Part shown: positions 24,640-34,600 of the stretch, piece after piece | Layout: every line of letters starts with the position of its first letter | Numbering within the stretch: the stretch's first letter is position 1 | Origin: Stenotrophomonas geniculata ATCC 19374 = JCM 13324 | GTDB lineage: Bacteria; Pseudomonadota; Gammaproteobacteria; Xanthomonadales; Xanthomonadaceae | Assembly (NCBI RefSeq): GCF_001431625.1 | Contig: NZ_LLXT01000085.1 | Location: 30,511 to 94,510 of the forward strand | DNA length: 64,000 nt | Reading direction: 5' to 3' | Translations under genes and position numbers: made by a program | Notes under the pieces: model-generated | The model's input: the letters and a program-made list of their open reading frames with translations, nothing else | Told to the model about the DNA's origin: nothing | Database searches by the model: none

Positions 24640-26991
24640 ATGCCGATGCCCACGCTGGACCGTCGTCTCCTGATCGCTGTCGCCGCCACGGCGATGTTCG
24701 CTTCCGGCCTGGCGTCGGCCGCGCCTGCCAGAACCGCCGCCGACAAGGCCTATGCCTCGGTCGACCCGTTCATTGGTACGGGTGGTGAAGGCCACACTTA
24801 CCCGGGTGCCACGGTGCCGTTCGGCATGGTCCAGCTTAGCCCGGACACACGCATCCAGCCACGCGAAAAGGCCTATGGCTGGGCAGCCGGCTACCGCTAC
24901 GACGACAGCAGCATCGTCGGCTTCTCGCACACGCATTTTTCCGGCACTGGCCATTCCGATCTGGGCGACATCCTGCTGATGCCGTTCACCGGCAGTCCCG
25001 GCCTGGAGCGTGGCGATCCTGAGAAGCCGGGCAGCGGTTACGCCTCGCGGTTCCGCCACGCTGACGAGAAGGCCGAGCCGGGCTACTACGCGGTCACCCT
25101 GGACGACTACAAGGTGCGGGCCGAGCTGACCACCAGTACCCGCGTGGGCGTGCATCGCTATGCCTTCCCCAAGGGCGCCGACGCCAAGGTGCTGCTGGAC
25201 ATGCGTACCAGCATGTACGACTACCCGGGCAAGGTGCTGTGGTCGCGGGTGCGGGTGCGCGCCGATGGCACGGTGACCGGCTTCCGCGAGACGCGCGGCT
25301 GGGCGCCGGGTCGCCAGCTGTACTTCGCGATGCGTTTCTCGCGGCCGCTGGCCGGACATGAGCTGCACAACACCGAGCAGGACATCGTCTACAAAGGTTT
25401 CCCGCCGCCGGGCGAAAAGGACCCGGCGCAGCGCGCACAGGTCGAGGGCCGCCAGCTGGTCGGTACCTTCGCATTCGGCAAGCTGGATGCACCACTGGTG
25501 GTCAAGGTCGCGATCTCGCCGGTCAGCGAAGCCGGCGCCATTGCCAACCTCGACGCGGAAGTGGCCGACTTTGATTTCGACCGCGTGCGTGCGCAGGCGA
25601 AACAGGAATGGACGCAGGCGCTGTCGGTGCTCGATATCGATGCGCCCGAGCACGCCCGCCGCAGTGCCTATACCGCGCTGTACCACACCCTGCTGGGGCC
25701 GACGCTGTTCATGGATGCGGATGGACAGTACCGCGGGCCGGACAATGCCGTGCACAAGGCCGAGGGCTACACGAACTATTCCACGTTCTCGCTGTGGGAC
25801 ACCTACCGTGCGCTGCACCCGTTGCTGACGCTGGTGCAGCCGGAGAAGCGCAACAGCGACTTCGTCAATTCGATGCTGGCCCACCACGAGCACAGCCCCT
25901 ACGGCATGCTGCCGGTGTGGTCGTTCCATGGCCTGGAAGACTGGTGCATGATCGGGTACCACGCGGTGCCGGTGATTGCCGATGCCTACGTGAAGGGCAT
26001 TCGTGGCTTCGACGCCGACAAGGCACTGAAGGCGATGATCGAGACTGCCAACTACGGCCCCTATGACGGCATCGCGCAATACCGCGAGCTGGGCTATGTG
26101 CCGATCGACGAGGAAGGCGAGGCGGCCAGCAAGACGCTGGAGTACGCCTTCGATGACTGGACCATCGCGCGCATGGCGCAGGCGATGGGCAAGACCGATG
26201 TGGCGGCGACCTTCGACAAGCGTGCCGGCAACTGGCGCAATGCCTTCGACAAGGGCACCGGCTTCATGCGTGCGCGTAAGCGCGATGGCAGCTTCCGCAC
26301 TCCGTTCGACCCCAGCGCCAGCGGCTATGGCACCGACTACACCGAAGGCAACGCCTGGCAGTATTCGTGGTACGTGCCGCAGGATGTTGCCGGACTGGCA
26401 GCAGCGCACGGTGGCAGCGACAAGCTGCTCGCGCGCCTGGACGAGGTGTTCAACGCCAAGGTGGATCCATCGATCTTCGAGCACATGGAAGACATCACCG
26501 GTCTGATCGGCTGGTACGCGCATGGCAACGAGCCCAGCCACCACGTGGCCTACCTGTATTCGTACGCCGGCCAGCCGTGGCGCACCCAGGCGCGGCTGAA
26601 GCAGATCATGGATACCCAGTATGCCGACCGTCCCGATGGCCTGGCCGGCAACGATGACGTCGGCCAGATGTCGGCGTGGTATGTGTTCACTGCGTTGGGG
26701 TTCTATCCGGTCGCGCCGGGCTCGGGCGAGTACATTCTTGGCCGTCCGTTCCTGCCGAAGACCGCGATGCGTCTTCCGAACGGCAAGACGTTCACCATCG
26801 TGGCTGATGGGCTGGATGACAAGCACACGTATGTTGGCAACGTGAGCCTCAACGGCAAGCCACTGCAGCGCACCTTCCTGCGCCACGACGAGATTCTTGC
26901 CGGTGGCGAACTGCGTTTCAGCATGCAGGCCGAGCCAAACAGGGCGTGGCCGGGGCAGGGCGCGCAGGCGCCGTATTCGATGAGCCGATGA
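24640..26991 (+). CDS. GH92 family alpha-1,2-mannosidase
   Basis: A 783-residue exported glycosidase. The signal peptide is MPMPTLDRRLLIAVAATAMF to ASAAPA. The N-terminal beta-sandwich begins VDPFIGTGGEGHTYPGATVP, a GH92 hallmark. The catalytic (alpha/alpha)6 barrel shows TNYSTFSLWDTYR, HHEHSPYGMLPVWS, TEGNAWQYSWYVPQD, HHVAYLYSYAG and GNDDVGQMSAWYVFTALGFYPV. GH92 enzymes are calcium-dependent exo-mannosidases acting on eukaryotic N-glycans or yeast mannan. It stands alone, downstream of the thioredoxin-like gene, and is periplasmic or secreted. Full length for the family. Confidence 0.93.
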   Translation: MPMPTLDRRLLIAVAATAMFASGLASAAPARTAADKAYASVDPFIGTGGEGHTYPGATVPFGMVQLSPDTRIQPREKAYGWAAGYRYDDSSIVGFSHTHFSGTGHSDLGDILLMPFTGSPGLERGDPEKPGSGYASRFRHADEKAEPGYYAVTLDDYKVRAELTTSTRVGVHRYAFPKGADAKVLLDMRTSMYDYPGKVLWSRVRVRADGTVTGFRETRGWAPGRQLYFAMRFSRPLAGHELHNTEQDIVYKGFPPPGEKDPAQRAQVEGRQLVGTFAFGKLDAPLVVKVAISPVSEAGAIANLDAEVADFDFDRVRAQAKQEWTQALSVLDIDAPEHARRSAYTALYHTLLGPTLFMDADGQYRGPDNAVHKAEGYTNYSTFSLWDTYRALHPLLTLVQPEKRNSDFVNSMLAHHEHSPYGMLPVWSFHGLEDWCMIGYHAVPVIADAYVKGIRGFDADKALKAMIETANYGPYDGIAQYRELGYVPIDEEGEAASKTLEYAFDDWTIARMAQAMGKTDVAATFDKRAGNWRNAFDKGTGFMRARKRDGSFRTPFDPSASGYGTDYTEGNAWQYSWYVPQDVAGLAAAHGGSDKLLARLDEVFNAKVDPSIFEHMEDITGLIGWYAHGNEPSHHVAYLYSYAGQPWRTQARLKQIMDTQYADRPDGLAGNDDVGQMSAWYVFTALGFYPVAPGSGEYILGRPFLPKTAMRLPNGKTFTIVADGLDDKHTYVGNVSLNGKPLQRTFLRHDEILAGGELRFSMQAEPNRAWPGQGAQAPYSMSR

Positions 26992-27034
26992 CGATGGGCG
27001 GCGCCGCATTGCCGCCGTCATTGCCCCGCACTTG

Positions 27035-27096
27035 GTAGGTGCCAACCTCGGTTGGCACGCGGGAGGTCAAGGGCGCCCACCAAGGTGGGCGTCTAC
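27035..27096. repeat. SMAG-type REP pair
   Basis: GTAGGTGCCAACCTCGGTTG then GCAC (27035-27058), and CGCCCACCAAGGTGGGCGTC then TAC (27074-27096, reversed). The two hairpins have different stems but the same GTAG ends. The pair lies between the convergent mannosidase and kinase genes. Confidence 0.75.
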
Positions 27097-27118
27097 CGGA
27101 ATCGTCCGGTCCAGGACG

Positions 27119-28498
27119 TCAACGGAAACGGAACCGCACCCCCACCCGCGCGCCACCGAGCGGCGCCGTTTCGATCTTCAACATCGCACCATGCCGCTGC
27201 GCGATCTCGGCCACGATCGCCAGGCCAAGCCCGCAACCATCCCCCTCGCTGCTGGCCCGGTAGAAGCGTTCCGTGACGCGCGCGCGTTCGGCTTCGGCGA
27301 TGCCGACGCCGTCATCGTCCACCCATACCTGCACGCCGTCGATCTCCTGCCGAACGCCAAGGGTGATCACACCGGGCATGGCGCCGTAGCGCAGCGCGTT
27401 GTCCAGCAGGTTGCCCAGTGCCTCGCGCAGCAGCGGTGGATCGCCCTGTACCTGCACGCCGTCGTCGGGCCCGTCGTAACCCAGGTCCACGCCCGCCGCC
27501 AACGCACGGTCGGCGTAGCGCTCCACCACGCCACGTGCCAGCACGGCCAGATCCACCGGCCGCAGCGGCAGCGCGCTGCCTTGGGGGTCCTCGGAACGGC
27601 TGAGCATCAGCAGCTGGTTGACCAGGTGCTGCAGCCGCGCCAGCCCGGCCAGCGTGCCGGACAGCGCCAGTTGCTGGGCCTGCGGATCGTGCTGGCGCAA
27701 TGAACTCTCAAGCTCCACCTGCATCGCTGCCAGCGGCGTGCGCAGCTGGTGCGCGGCATTGCTGACGAAGCGCCGCTGTGCATCCTGCATCGCGTCCAGG
27801 CGCTGCAGCAGCGCGTTGTAGGCCTCCACCGCCGGCCACAGTTCGCGCGGAGCTTCCTGCGCCGGATCCAGCGGCGCCAATGGATCCGGCCGCGGGCTGG
27901 CCAGCTTCCGCGCAACCAGGTTGGCATGGCGTGCGGCAGCGCCTGTACCGGACCAGGCCAGCCATGCCGCCAGTGCCAGGATCGCAGCCTGGAACGGAAC
28001 GCTGGTCAGCAGCAGCTTGCGCTCCAGCCGGTGCCGCTTGCGCAGTGTCTCGGCCACGCGCAGCCGGATGTCATGACCCGGCCCGGCGCTGACCACCACT
28101 TCGACCATGCGCACGGCCTGCCCACGCAGCCGCGCATCATAGTAGACCGGGTCGTCGCTGCCGGCGGACATCGACGGGCGCGGCAATGCCTCGGGCAGGT
28201 CGCCATACAGGCGCCCACCCGCGGCGTCGACCACCTCGCCATGCACTTCGTCGGCGGTGTCCCAGGTGAACATGCGCGACACCGCCGGGGTGATCTCGAT
28301 GGACGCGCGGCCGTCCTGCACCGCCACCAGCTCGGACAACGACATCGCCGAATCCAGCAGCCAGCGGTCGTAGACCTGGCCGGCGTAGAAGCGGGCCAGC
28401 GCGAACGAGCCAACCGCGCTGCACAGCAGCAGCACCAGCAACGGCAGCCACAGGCGCCGCAGCAGCAGGCTACGCAGGCTGTGCACGCGCTCAGTCAC
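27119..28498 (-). CDS. Sensor histidine kinase (TctE-like), partner of the Czc-locus regulator
   Basis: A 459-residue inner-membrane kinase. The start is GTG 28498, which overlaps the regulator's stop (GTGA). Membrane helix 1 is at about residues 15-37 (LWLPLLVLLLCSAVGSFALA), followed by a periplasmic sensor to about 165 and helix 2 (FQAAILALAAWLAW). The H-box is FVSNAAHQLRTPLAAMQVELESS, and the ATPase has N (LLDNALRYG), DDGVGI and GCGLGLAIV. The sensor has no His/Cys cluster that would prove metal binding. It is transcribed with the response regulator and is divergent from the czcCBA pump, which suggests it controls that pump. Confidence 0.9.
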   Translation of the reverse strand: MTERVHSLRSLLLRRLWLPLLVLLLCSAVGSFALARFYAGQVYDRWLLDSAMSLSELVAVQDGRASIEITPAVSRMFTWDTADEVHGEVVDAAGGRLYGDLPEALPRPSMSAGSDDPVYYDARLRGQAVRMVEVVVSAGPGHDIRLRVAETLRKRHRLERKLLLTSVPFQAAILALAAWLAWSGTGAAARHANLVARKLASPRPDPLAPLDPAQEAPRELWPAVEAYNALLQRLDAMQDAQRRFVSNAAHQLRTPLAAMQVELESSLRQHDPQAQQLALSGTLAGLARLQHLVNQLLMLSRSEDPQGSALPLRPVDLAVLARGVVERYADRALAAGVDLGYDGPDDGVQVQGDPPLLREALGNLLDNALRYGAMPGVITLGVRQEIDGVQVWVDDDGVGIAEAERARVTERFYRASSEGDGCGLGLAIVAEIAQRHGAMLKIETAPLGGARVGVRFRFR

Positions 28499-29165
28499 CA
28501 CCGGCTTCCATGCGATAGCCGAGGCCACGCAGCATACGGATGCCGACGCCGGCGTGGGCCTGTTCCAGCTTGCGGCGCAGGCGGCTGACGTGCACCTCGA
28601 TCACCGACAGGTTGGCTTCGTGGTCCCAGCTGTACAGCGCATCGAACAGGCGCTGCTTGGTGACGGTGCGGCCGGGATGCTGCATCAGTGCATCGACCAG
28701 CGACAGCTCGCGCGCGGTCAGTTCGATGCGCTGGCCGTCCACCTGCACTTCATTGCGGACGCTGTCGAAGCACAACCGGCCCAGCCGCTTCTGCGCCGGT
28801 GCATCGCTGCGGCGGCGCGACAGCGCACGCAGGCGCGCTTCCAGTTCTCCCAGGGCGAAGGGCTTGGCCAGGTAGTCGTCGCCACCGCGGTCGAGGCCGA
28901 GGATGCGGTCCTCCACACCATCGCGTGCGGTCAGGATCAGCACCGGCAGGGTGACGCCGTCGTTGCGCAGGCGTGAGAGCAGGTCCAGGCCATCGACGTC
29001 AGGCAATGAAAGGTCCAGCACCATCACGTCATACGGTGCGCTGGCCAGTGCCGCCGGCGCGTGCAGCCCACGCGAGAGGTGGTCGCACAGATGGCCGGCG
29101 CCCTGCAGGGCGCGGATCAGCCCATCCGCCAGCGCGGCGTCGTCTTCGATCAGCAGGATTCGCAT
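28491..29165 (-). CDS. OmpR-family response regulator (TctD-like)
   Basis: A 224-residue regulator. The receiver has EDD at 7-9, phospho-acceptor Asp51 (VMVLDLSLPDV) and Lys in YLAKPFALGEL. The winged helix runs from about residue 125 to 220 (ELTARELSLVDALMQHPGRTV, SVIEVHVSRLRRKLE). ATG 29165 starts the receiver directly. The kinase gene overlaps its stop. Four GCAAG repeats at exact 11-bp steps lie immediately upstream, between this gene and czcC; that spacing is what tandem OmpR/PhoB-type DNA binding requires. It probably regulates both divergent units. Confidence 0.92.
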   Translation of the reverse strand: MRILLIEDDAALADGLIRALQGAGHLCDHLSRGLHAPAALASAPYDVMVLDLSLPDVDGLDLLSRLRNDGVTLPVLILTARDGVEDRILGLDRGGDDYLAKPFALGELEARLRALSRRRSDAPAQKRLGRLCFDSVRNEVQVDGQRIELTARELSLVDALMQHPGRTVTKQRLFDALYSWDHEANLSVIEVHVSRLRRKLEQAHAGVGIRMLRGLGYRMEAGGD

Positions 29166-29166
29166 T

Positions 29167-29204
29167 GCAAGCTTCGTGCAAGGTTGGGGCAAGTTTGGCG
29201 CAAG
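29167..29204. promoter_or_regulatory. Four GCAAG direct repeats at 11-bp spacing (response-regulator operator)
   Basis: GCAAG occurs at 29167, 29178, 29189 and 29200, with a looser consensus GCAAGNTTNGN in the first three. The whole 62-base gap between the regulator and czcC is mostly this array. Eleven-base tandem spacing places each repeat on the same DNA face, the standard layout for OmpR-family regulators. Confidence 0.7.
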
Positions 29205-29227
29205 TGCATCACCTTACCGTGACGTGC

Positions 29228-30475
29228 ATGAATTTCTCCCCTCGTTTTGCGGCCGTGCTGGCCACTCTTCTGTGCGCGCCCACCGCTTCGGCGCTGTCCC
29301 TGCAGGAAGCGCAGCGCGCCATGGAAGCACACAACCCGGACCTGCGTGCGGCGGCACTGGAGCTGCGCGGCGTGCAGGGCGATGTGCAGACGGCGGCGTT
29401 GCGCCCGGCCACCGAGTTGTCGATCGGCACCAGCAAGATCAGCCCCAAGCATGGCATCGGCTCCGGACGCTGGCAGGACAAGCGGGTGGACAGCACCGTG
29501 GGCCTGGGCTGGACCTGGGAGCGCGGTGGCAAGCGTGCGTTGCGTATCCGCCAGGCCGATGCGCTGCTGGAAGTGGCCGGGCTGGAGATGCTCGATGCGC
29601 GGCGCCGCCAGCAGGTGGCGCTGCATGAAACCTATTTCGCTCTGAAGGGCGCACAGGAGCGGGCGCAGATTGCCGATGCCAACCGCCAGAGTTCGGCCGA
29701 GCAGATGGCGGCGGCGGACAAGCAGGTTGCCACCGGGGCGATGGCGCCGGTCGACCGCGCGCGGCTGGCAGTGGACGACCTGGCGGTGGCCGACGCGGCG
29801 CGCGAGGCGTCGCTGGATCTGCGCGATGCGCGGCATGCGTTGGGGCTGCTGCTCGGCCGCGACGACAGCCATGACCTCAGCGCCGATGATCCTTGGCCGG
29901 AGGCAAGCAGCGTGGCCAGCGTGCGTGCGTTCGATCCGCAGCAGCGTGCCGATCTGCGCGCGGCACGTTCGCGCCTGGCCGCGGCCGACGCCGGTGTGGC
30001 ACTGGCGCGCAGTGAGCGCCACCGCGACATCCAGTTGGGCGTGGAGGCCGAGCGCGAGCCGGCTGACATCAGCGGCGTCACGTGGGGTGTGTCATTGACC
30101 ATACCGCTCGGCGGCCCGTCACGTGCACGCGGCGCGATCCAGCGTGCCGAGGCCGACCGTGACAGTGCCGCGCTGGAGCTGCAGGTGCTGCAGCGCGAAG
30201 CGCGTGCCGAACTGGACCAGTTGCAGGCCAGCGCGCAGTCCGCCGCGCAGCGCCGGAGCGACTACGAAGGACTGCAGTCCGACGCCGCACGCAGGGCGGT
30301 GCAGGGCATCGAGCTGGCCTACCGCCGCGGCGCCGCCAGCCTGACCGATCTGCTGGATGCGCGCCGCAGCTGGCGCGAGTTCGAGGCCGCGTTGATTGAA
30401 GCGCGTGCCGACCATGCCATTGCCCTGGCGCGCTGGGAAGCGGCCACATCCGTTGCTGAAGGAGAGTCCCGATGA
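29228..30475 (+). CDS. czcC: CzcC-like outer-membrane factor of a heavy-metal RND pump
   Basis: A 415-residue TolC-family protein with signal peptide (MNFSPRFAAVLATLLCAPTA, then SA). Two OEP repeats of long coiled helices are visible (about residues 25-210 and 220-410; ALSLQEAQRAMEAHNPDLRAAALEL, and GAASLTDLLDARRSWREFEAALI near the end). It is the outer-membrane channel of the CzcCBA efflux complex. Its stop overlaps the czcB start (ATGA), so the three genes are translationally coupled. Confidence 0.9.
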   Translation: MNFSPRFAAVLATLLCAPTASALSLQEAQRAMEAHNPDLRAAALELRGVQGDVQTAALRPATELSIGTSKISPKHGIGSGRWQDKRVDSTVGLGWTWERGGKRALRIRQADALLEVAGLEMLDARRRQQVALHETYFALKGAQERAQIADANRQSSAEQMAAADKQVATGAMAPVDRARLAVDDLAVADAAREASLDLRDARHALGLLLGRDDSHDLSADDPWPEASSVASVRAFDPQQRADLRAARSRLAAADAGVALARSERHRDIQLGVEAEREPADISGVTWGVSLTIPLGGPSRARGAIQRAEADRDSAALELQVLQREARAELDQLQASAQSAAQRRSDYEGLQSDAARRAVQGIELAYRRGAASLTDLLDARRSWREFEAALIEARADHAIALARWEAATSVAEGESR

Positions 30476-31644
30476 AGTCCACCGTCGCTTATCGACCGCA
30501 GGCGCGACGGGCCGTGCTGCCGGCCTTGCTGGCGCTGGCCCTGCTGGGCGGCTGCGGCCGCGAGCCGGCGTCGTATACCGAGGACGCGCCGAAGGTCAGT
30601 GCTGGCCAGATCCAGTTTCCTGCCGGTAGCCGCCAGCTGGACGTGCTACGCAGCGAGGCGGTCACCGCCGGCGCCAGCGCCAGCCTGCAGCTGCCGGGCC
30701 GGGTGGTCTGGGACGAGACGCGCTCCAGCGCGCTGCGTACGCCGTTGGCGGGGCAGGTGGCGCGCATCGAGGCACAGCCGGGGCAGAAAGTGAAGGCGGG
30801 CCAGGTGATCGCCTGGATCACGTCGCCCGAATTCGGCCAGGCCCAGGCGGAGGGCGTGCGCGGCCGTGCCCAGCTGCAGCAGGCGCGCAAGGAGCTGGAG
30901 CGCACCCGCGAGTTGCATGCGGCAGGTGTGGCGTCGGGGCGCGAACTGGACGAGGCCGAGGCCAATTTCGCCGGCAGCCAGGCCGATCACGCGCGTGCGA
31001 CCGCCTTCGCCAAGGCCTATGGCAATGGCCAGCACGTCGACCAGCGCCTGCCGTTGCGCGCGCCGATCGATGGCGTGCTGGTGGAGCGGCGGATGAGCCC
31101 GGGCGTGGCGGTCAGCCCCGACAGCGAACAACCGTTGGCGGTGATTGGCGATCCTGACCGCTTGTGGCTGCTGCTGGATGTTCCCGAGAGTCTGGCCGGA
31201 CGCTTGAAGGCGGGCATGCAGGTGAGCGTGCCCGGGGCCGATGGACAGCCGCTGCAGGCGACCCTGCAGCACGTGGATGACTTCGTCGACAGCGAACGCC
31301 GCGTGGTGCAGGCGCGCGCCGAGCTGGACAACCGCGCACGCGGTTTCAAGGCGGGGCAGTACGTGCGCGCCCAAGTGGCGTTGCCGGCCGAGGGCGGTGT
31401 CTCGCTGCCCGATGCGGCTGTGTTGTTGATCGACGGCAAGCAGGTGGTGTTCGTGGAGGAGGGCAAGGGCCGCTTCGTGCGTCACGCGGTACATGCCGAG
31501 GAGCTGGGCGATGGCCGGCTGTGGGCGCGTGAGGGCCTGGCCGCAGGCGCCAGGGTGGTGGTAGAAGGCGGCCTGCTGCTGCAGCAGCTGGCGGACAGCG
31601 CACCGGCCGCCGCCAGCACCGGCACGGGGCACGCCGCTCCATGA
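30472..31644 (+). CDS. czcB: CzcB-like periplasmic adaptor (lipoprotein)
   Basis: A 390-residue membrane-fusion protein. The leader ends in a lipobox (LALALLGGCGRE), so it should be lipid-anchored at Cys26. It shows the barrel-sandwich (lipoyl) halves (GQVARIEAQPGQKVKAGQVIAW and RAPIDGVLVERRMSPGVAV), a helical hairpin between them (GRAQLQQARKELERTREL) and beta-barrel and membrane-proximal domains after residue 215. No His-rich N-terminal metal-binding extension of the Cupriavidus CzcB type is visible. It links CzcA to CzcC; both junctions are four-base ATGA overlaps. Confidence 0.92.
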   Translation: MKSTVAYRPQARRAVLPALLALALLGGCGREPASYTEDAPKVSAGQIQFPAGSRQLDVLRSEAVTAGASASLQLPGRVVWDETRSSALRTPLAGQVARIEAQPGQKVKAGQVIAWITSPEFGQAQAEGVRGRAQLQQARKELERTRELHAAGVASGRELDEAEANFAGSQADHARATAFAKAYGNGQHVDQRLPLRAPIDGVLVERRMSPGVAVSPDSEQPLAVIGDPDRLWLLLDVPESLAGRLKAGMQVSVPGADGQPLQATLQHVDDFVDSERRVVQARAELDNRARGFKAGQYVRAQVALPAEGGVSLPDAAVLLIDGKQVVFVEEGKGRFVRHAVHAEELGDGRLWAREGLAAGARVVVEGGLLLQQLADSAPAAASTGTGHAAP

Positions 31645-34600
31645 TCGATCGCCTGATTGCCTACTGCCTGCGCCAGCCATTGATGGTGATGCTGGCACTG
31701 CTGCTGTTCATGGGTGCTGGCATTGCCGCGTTCCGTGTACTGCCGGTGGAAGCCTTTCCGGATGTATCCGACACCCAGGTAACAGTGGTGTCGCTGCACC
31801 CGGGCCGTGCCGCCGAAGAGGTCGAGCGCGAGGTGACGATGCCACTGGAAGTGGCGCTGTCCGGCATCCCGCATTCGGTGCGGGTGTTCTCGCATACGCA
31901 GTTCGGCCTGTCGATGATCATCCTGACCTTCGACGACAAGGCCGATGACTACTTCGCGCGCCAGCAGGTGCTGGAGCGCCTGCAGGGCGTGGAGCTGCCG
32001 GAAGGGGTGACCCCGGAACTGGAGGCGATGAGCTCGGCGGTAGGTGAGATCTACCGTTATGTGCTGAAAGGCCCGCACATGACGCCAACCCAGCTGCGCA
32101 CCGTGCAGGAATGGACGATGGAGCGCAGCCTGCGCACCGTGCCGGGCGTGGCCGATGTGATCAGCTTCGGCGGCTTCGCGCGTACCTTCCAGGTCAAGCC
32201 GGACCTGGACAAGCTGCGGGACCGAGGCATCAGCCTCGGTGAGTTCGCCGAGGCGCTGGAGAGGGGCAGCTCGAATGCCGGCGGCGGCTACGTGGAGCGT
32301 GGGCAGCAGCAGTTCTTGATCCGTGGCGTGGGCCTGATGCGTTCGCCGGCGGACATCGGCAACGTGGTGGTGGCGCAGCGCGGGGGCACGCCTATCCTCG
32401 TGCGCGACCTGGCCGGCATCGCCGACACCGGCCTGCCGCGCCAGGGCCTGGTCGGTCAGGACGACAACGACGATGCGGTGTTCGGCATGGTGCTGATGCG
32501 CAAGGGCGAGAACCCGTCCGACGTGCTCGACGCCCTGCATGCGCGCATCGCCGAGATCGAGGCCAACCAGTTGCCGGCCGGGGTCAGCATCGAGCCGTTC
32601 TACGACCGCTCGTGGCTGGTCACGACCACGCTGAAGACGGTCTTCCGCAACCTGCTGGAAGGCGCGGTGCTGGTGTTCCTGGTGCTGTGGCTGTTCCTGT
32701 ACAACGCCCGCGCCGCACTGATCGTGGCGGCGATGATGCCGCTGGCGCTGCTGTCGACCTTCCTCGGCCTGCATCTGTGGGGCGTGCCAGCGAACCTGCT
32801 GTCGCTGGGTGCGATGGACTTCGGCATCATCATCGATGGCGCGGTGATCGTCACCGAGCACATCGTCTCGCGATTGTCGAAGCTGCCACCTGCGGCTGAT
32901 CGGAAGACGCGGTTGTCGACCATTCTGTCGGCCGCTTCGGAAGTGGGCCGGCCGACGTTCTTCTCGATGCTGATCATCATCGCCGCGCACATCCCGATCT
33001 TCACCCTGCAGCGCCAGGAAGGCCGCATGTTCGCACCGATGGCGTACTCGGTGACCTCGGCCCTGATCGGTGCGTTGATCCTGGCGCTGACCGTGGTGCC
33101 GCTGTTCTGCTACTGGTGGCTGCGACGGGACCGCATGCGCGATGGCAATCCGCTGATGGACCGCCTGACCGGCTGGTATCGGCCGATCCTGGAGCGTGCA
33201 TTGGCCCGCCCGCGTGCGGTGGTACTGACCGCGGTTGCGCTGCTGGTCGGCACGCTCGCACTAGGCACCCGGTTGGGTTCGGAGTTCCTGCCCGAGCTGG
33301 ACGAAGGCTCGATCTGGCTGACCGCCACGCTCGACCCGAGCACCAGCCTGGTCGAAGCGCAGCAGCAGTCGCGGCGCATCCGTGAGCTGGTCGGCACCTT
33401 CCCGCAGGTGTCGACGGTGGTGGCCAAGCTTGGCCGCCCGGAAGACGGCTCCGACGCCAAGGGCGCCAACCAGATCGAGGCGCTGGTGGCGTTGAGGCCG
33501 GAGAAGGAGTGCCCGAAGGGCGTGGACAAGCGGCAACTGGTGAGCGACCTGCAGCGCACGCTGGAGCAGCGCATCCCGGGGCCTGAGTTCTCGATCTCGC
33601 AGCCGGTGCGCGACAATATCCTGGAGAGCATCTCGCAGATCAAAGGCCAGGTGGTGATCAAGGTCAGCGGCTCGGACCTGGACGTGCTGAATCAGCAGGC
33701 GCAGGCGATCCTGGGTCAGGTGCGTGGTGTGGAGGGCGTGGAGAGCGCCTTCATTGACCGTGACGGGTCGTTGCCGCAGCTGCAGATCGAGATCGACCGC
33801 GACCGTGCCGCGCGCTATGGCCTCAATGTGCGCGACATCGACGAGGTGATCGAGACCGCACTGGGCGGGCGCCAGGTCGGTGAACTGTGGGAGGGCGACC
33901 GCAGGTTCCCGATCACGCTGCGCCTGGACGACGCCGACCGCGACCTGCAGCGGCTGCGCACGGTGCCGGTGGGCATCGGCGATGGCCACACCGTGACGCT
34001 GGCCGACGTGGCCGACTTCCGCATGGCCAGCGGCGCGATCAACATCTCGCGCGAGAACGCACAGCGGGTAAAGGCGGTGAGCATCTTCATCGCCGGGCGT
34101 GACATGGGCAGCGTGGTGGCCGACATGCGCAAGCGCGTGGAGGCCAGCGTGCAGCTGCCGGAAGGCTACCGGCTGGAGTGGTCCGGCGAGTTCGAGAACC
34201 AGCAACGTGCGATGAAGCGTCTGGGCTGGGTGATCCCGCTGTCGGTGCTGATCATCTTCGTACTGCTGTTCGATGCCTTCAAGGACGTCAGCAGCGCCGC
34301 GCTGATCCTGGCCAACGTGCCACTGGCGATGATCGGCGGCATCCTCGCCCTGTGGTTGACCGGCATTCCACTGTCGGTGTCGGCGGCGATCGGCTTCATT
34401 GCATTGTTCGGGCAGGCGGTACTGAACGGGGTAGTGATGCTCAGTCGCTTCGCGCAGCTGCGCGAGCAGGGCATGGACCTGCTGCAGTCGGTCGTGCAGG
34501 GCTCGCTGCAGCGCCTGCGCACCGTACTGATGACCGCACTGTTGGCGATGTTCGGCCTGCTGCCGATGGCGACCTCGCATGCGATTGGTGCCGAGACCCA

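Noticed and set aside
24622..27045. 807-codon open frame antisense to the GH92 gene
   Set aside because: Same cause; the composition is rich in His, Arg and Val without any domain, while the plus strand has clear GH92 motifs.
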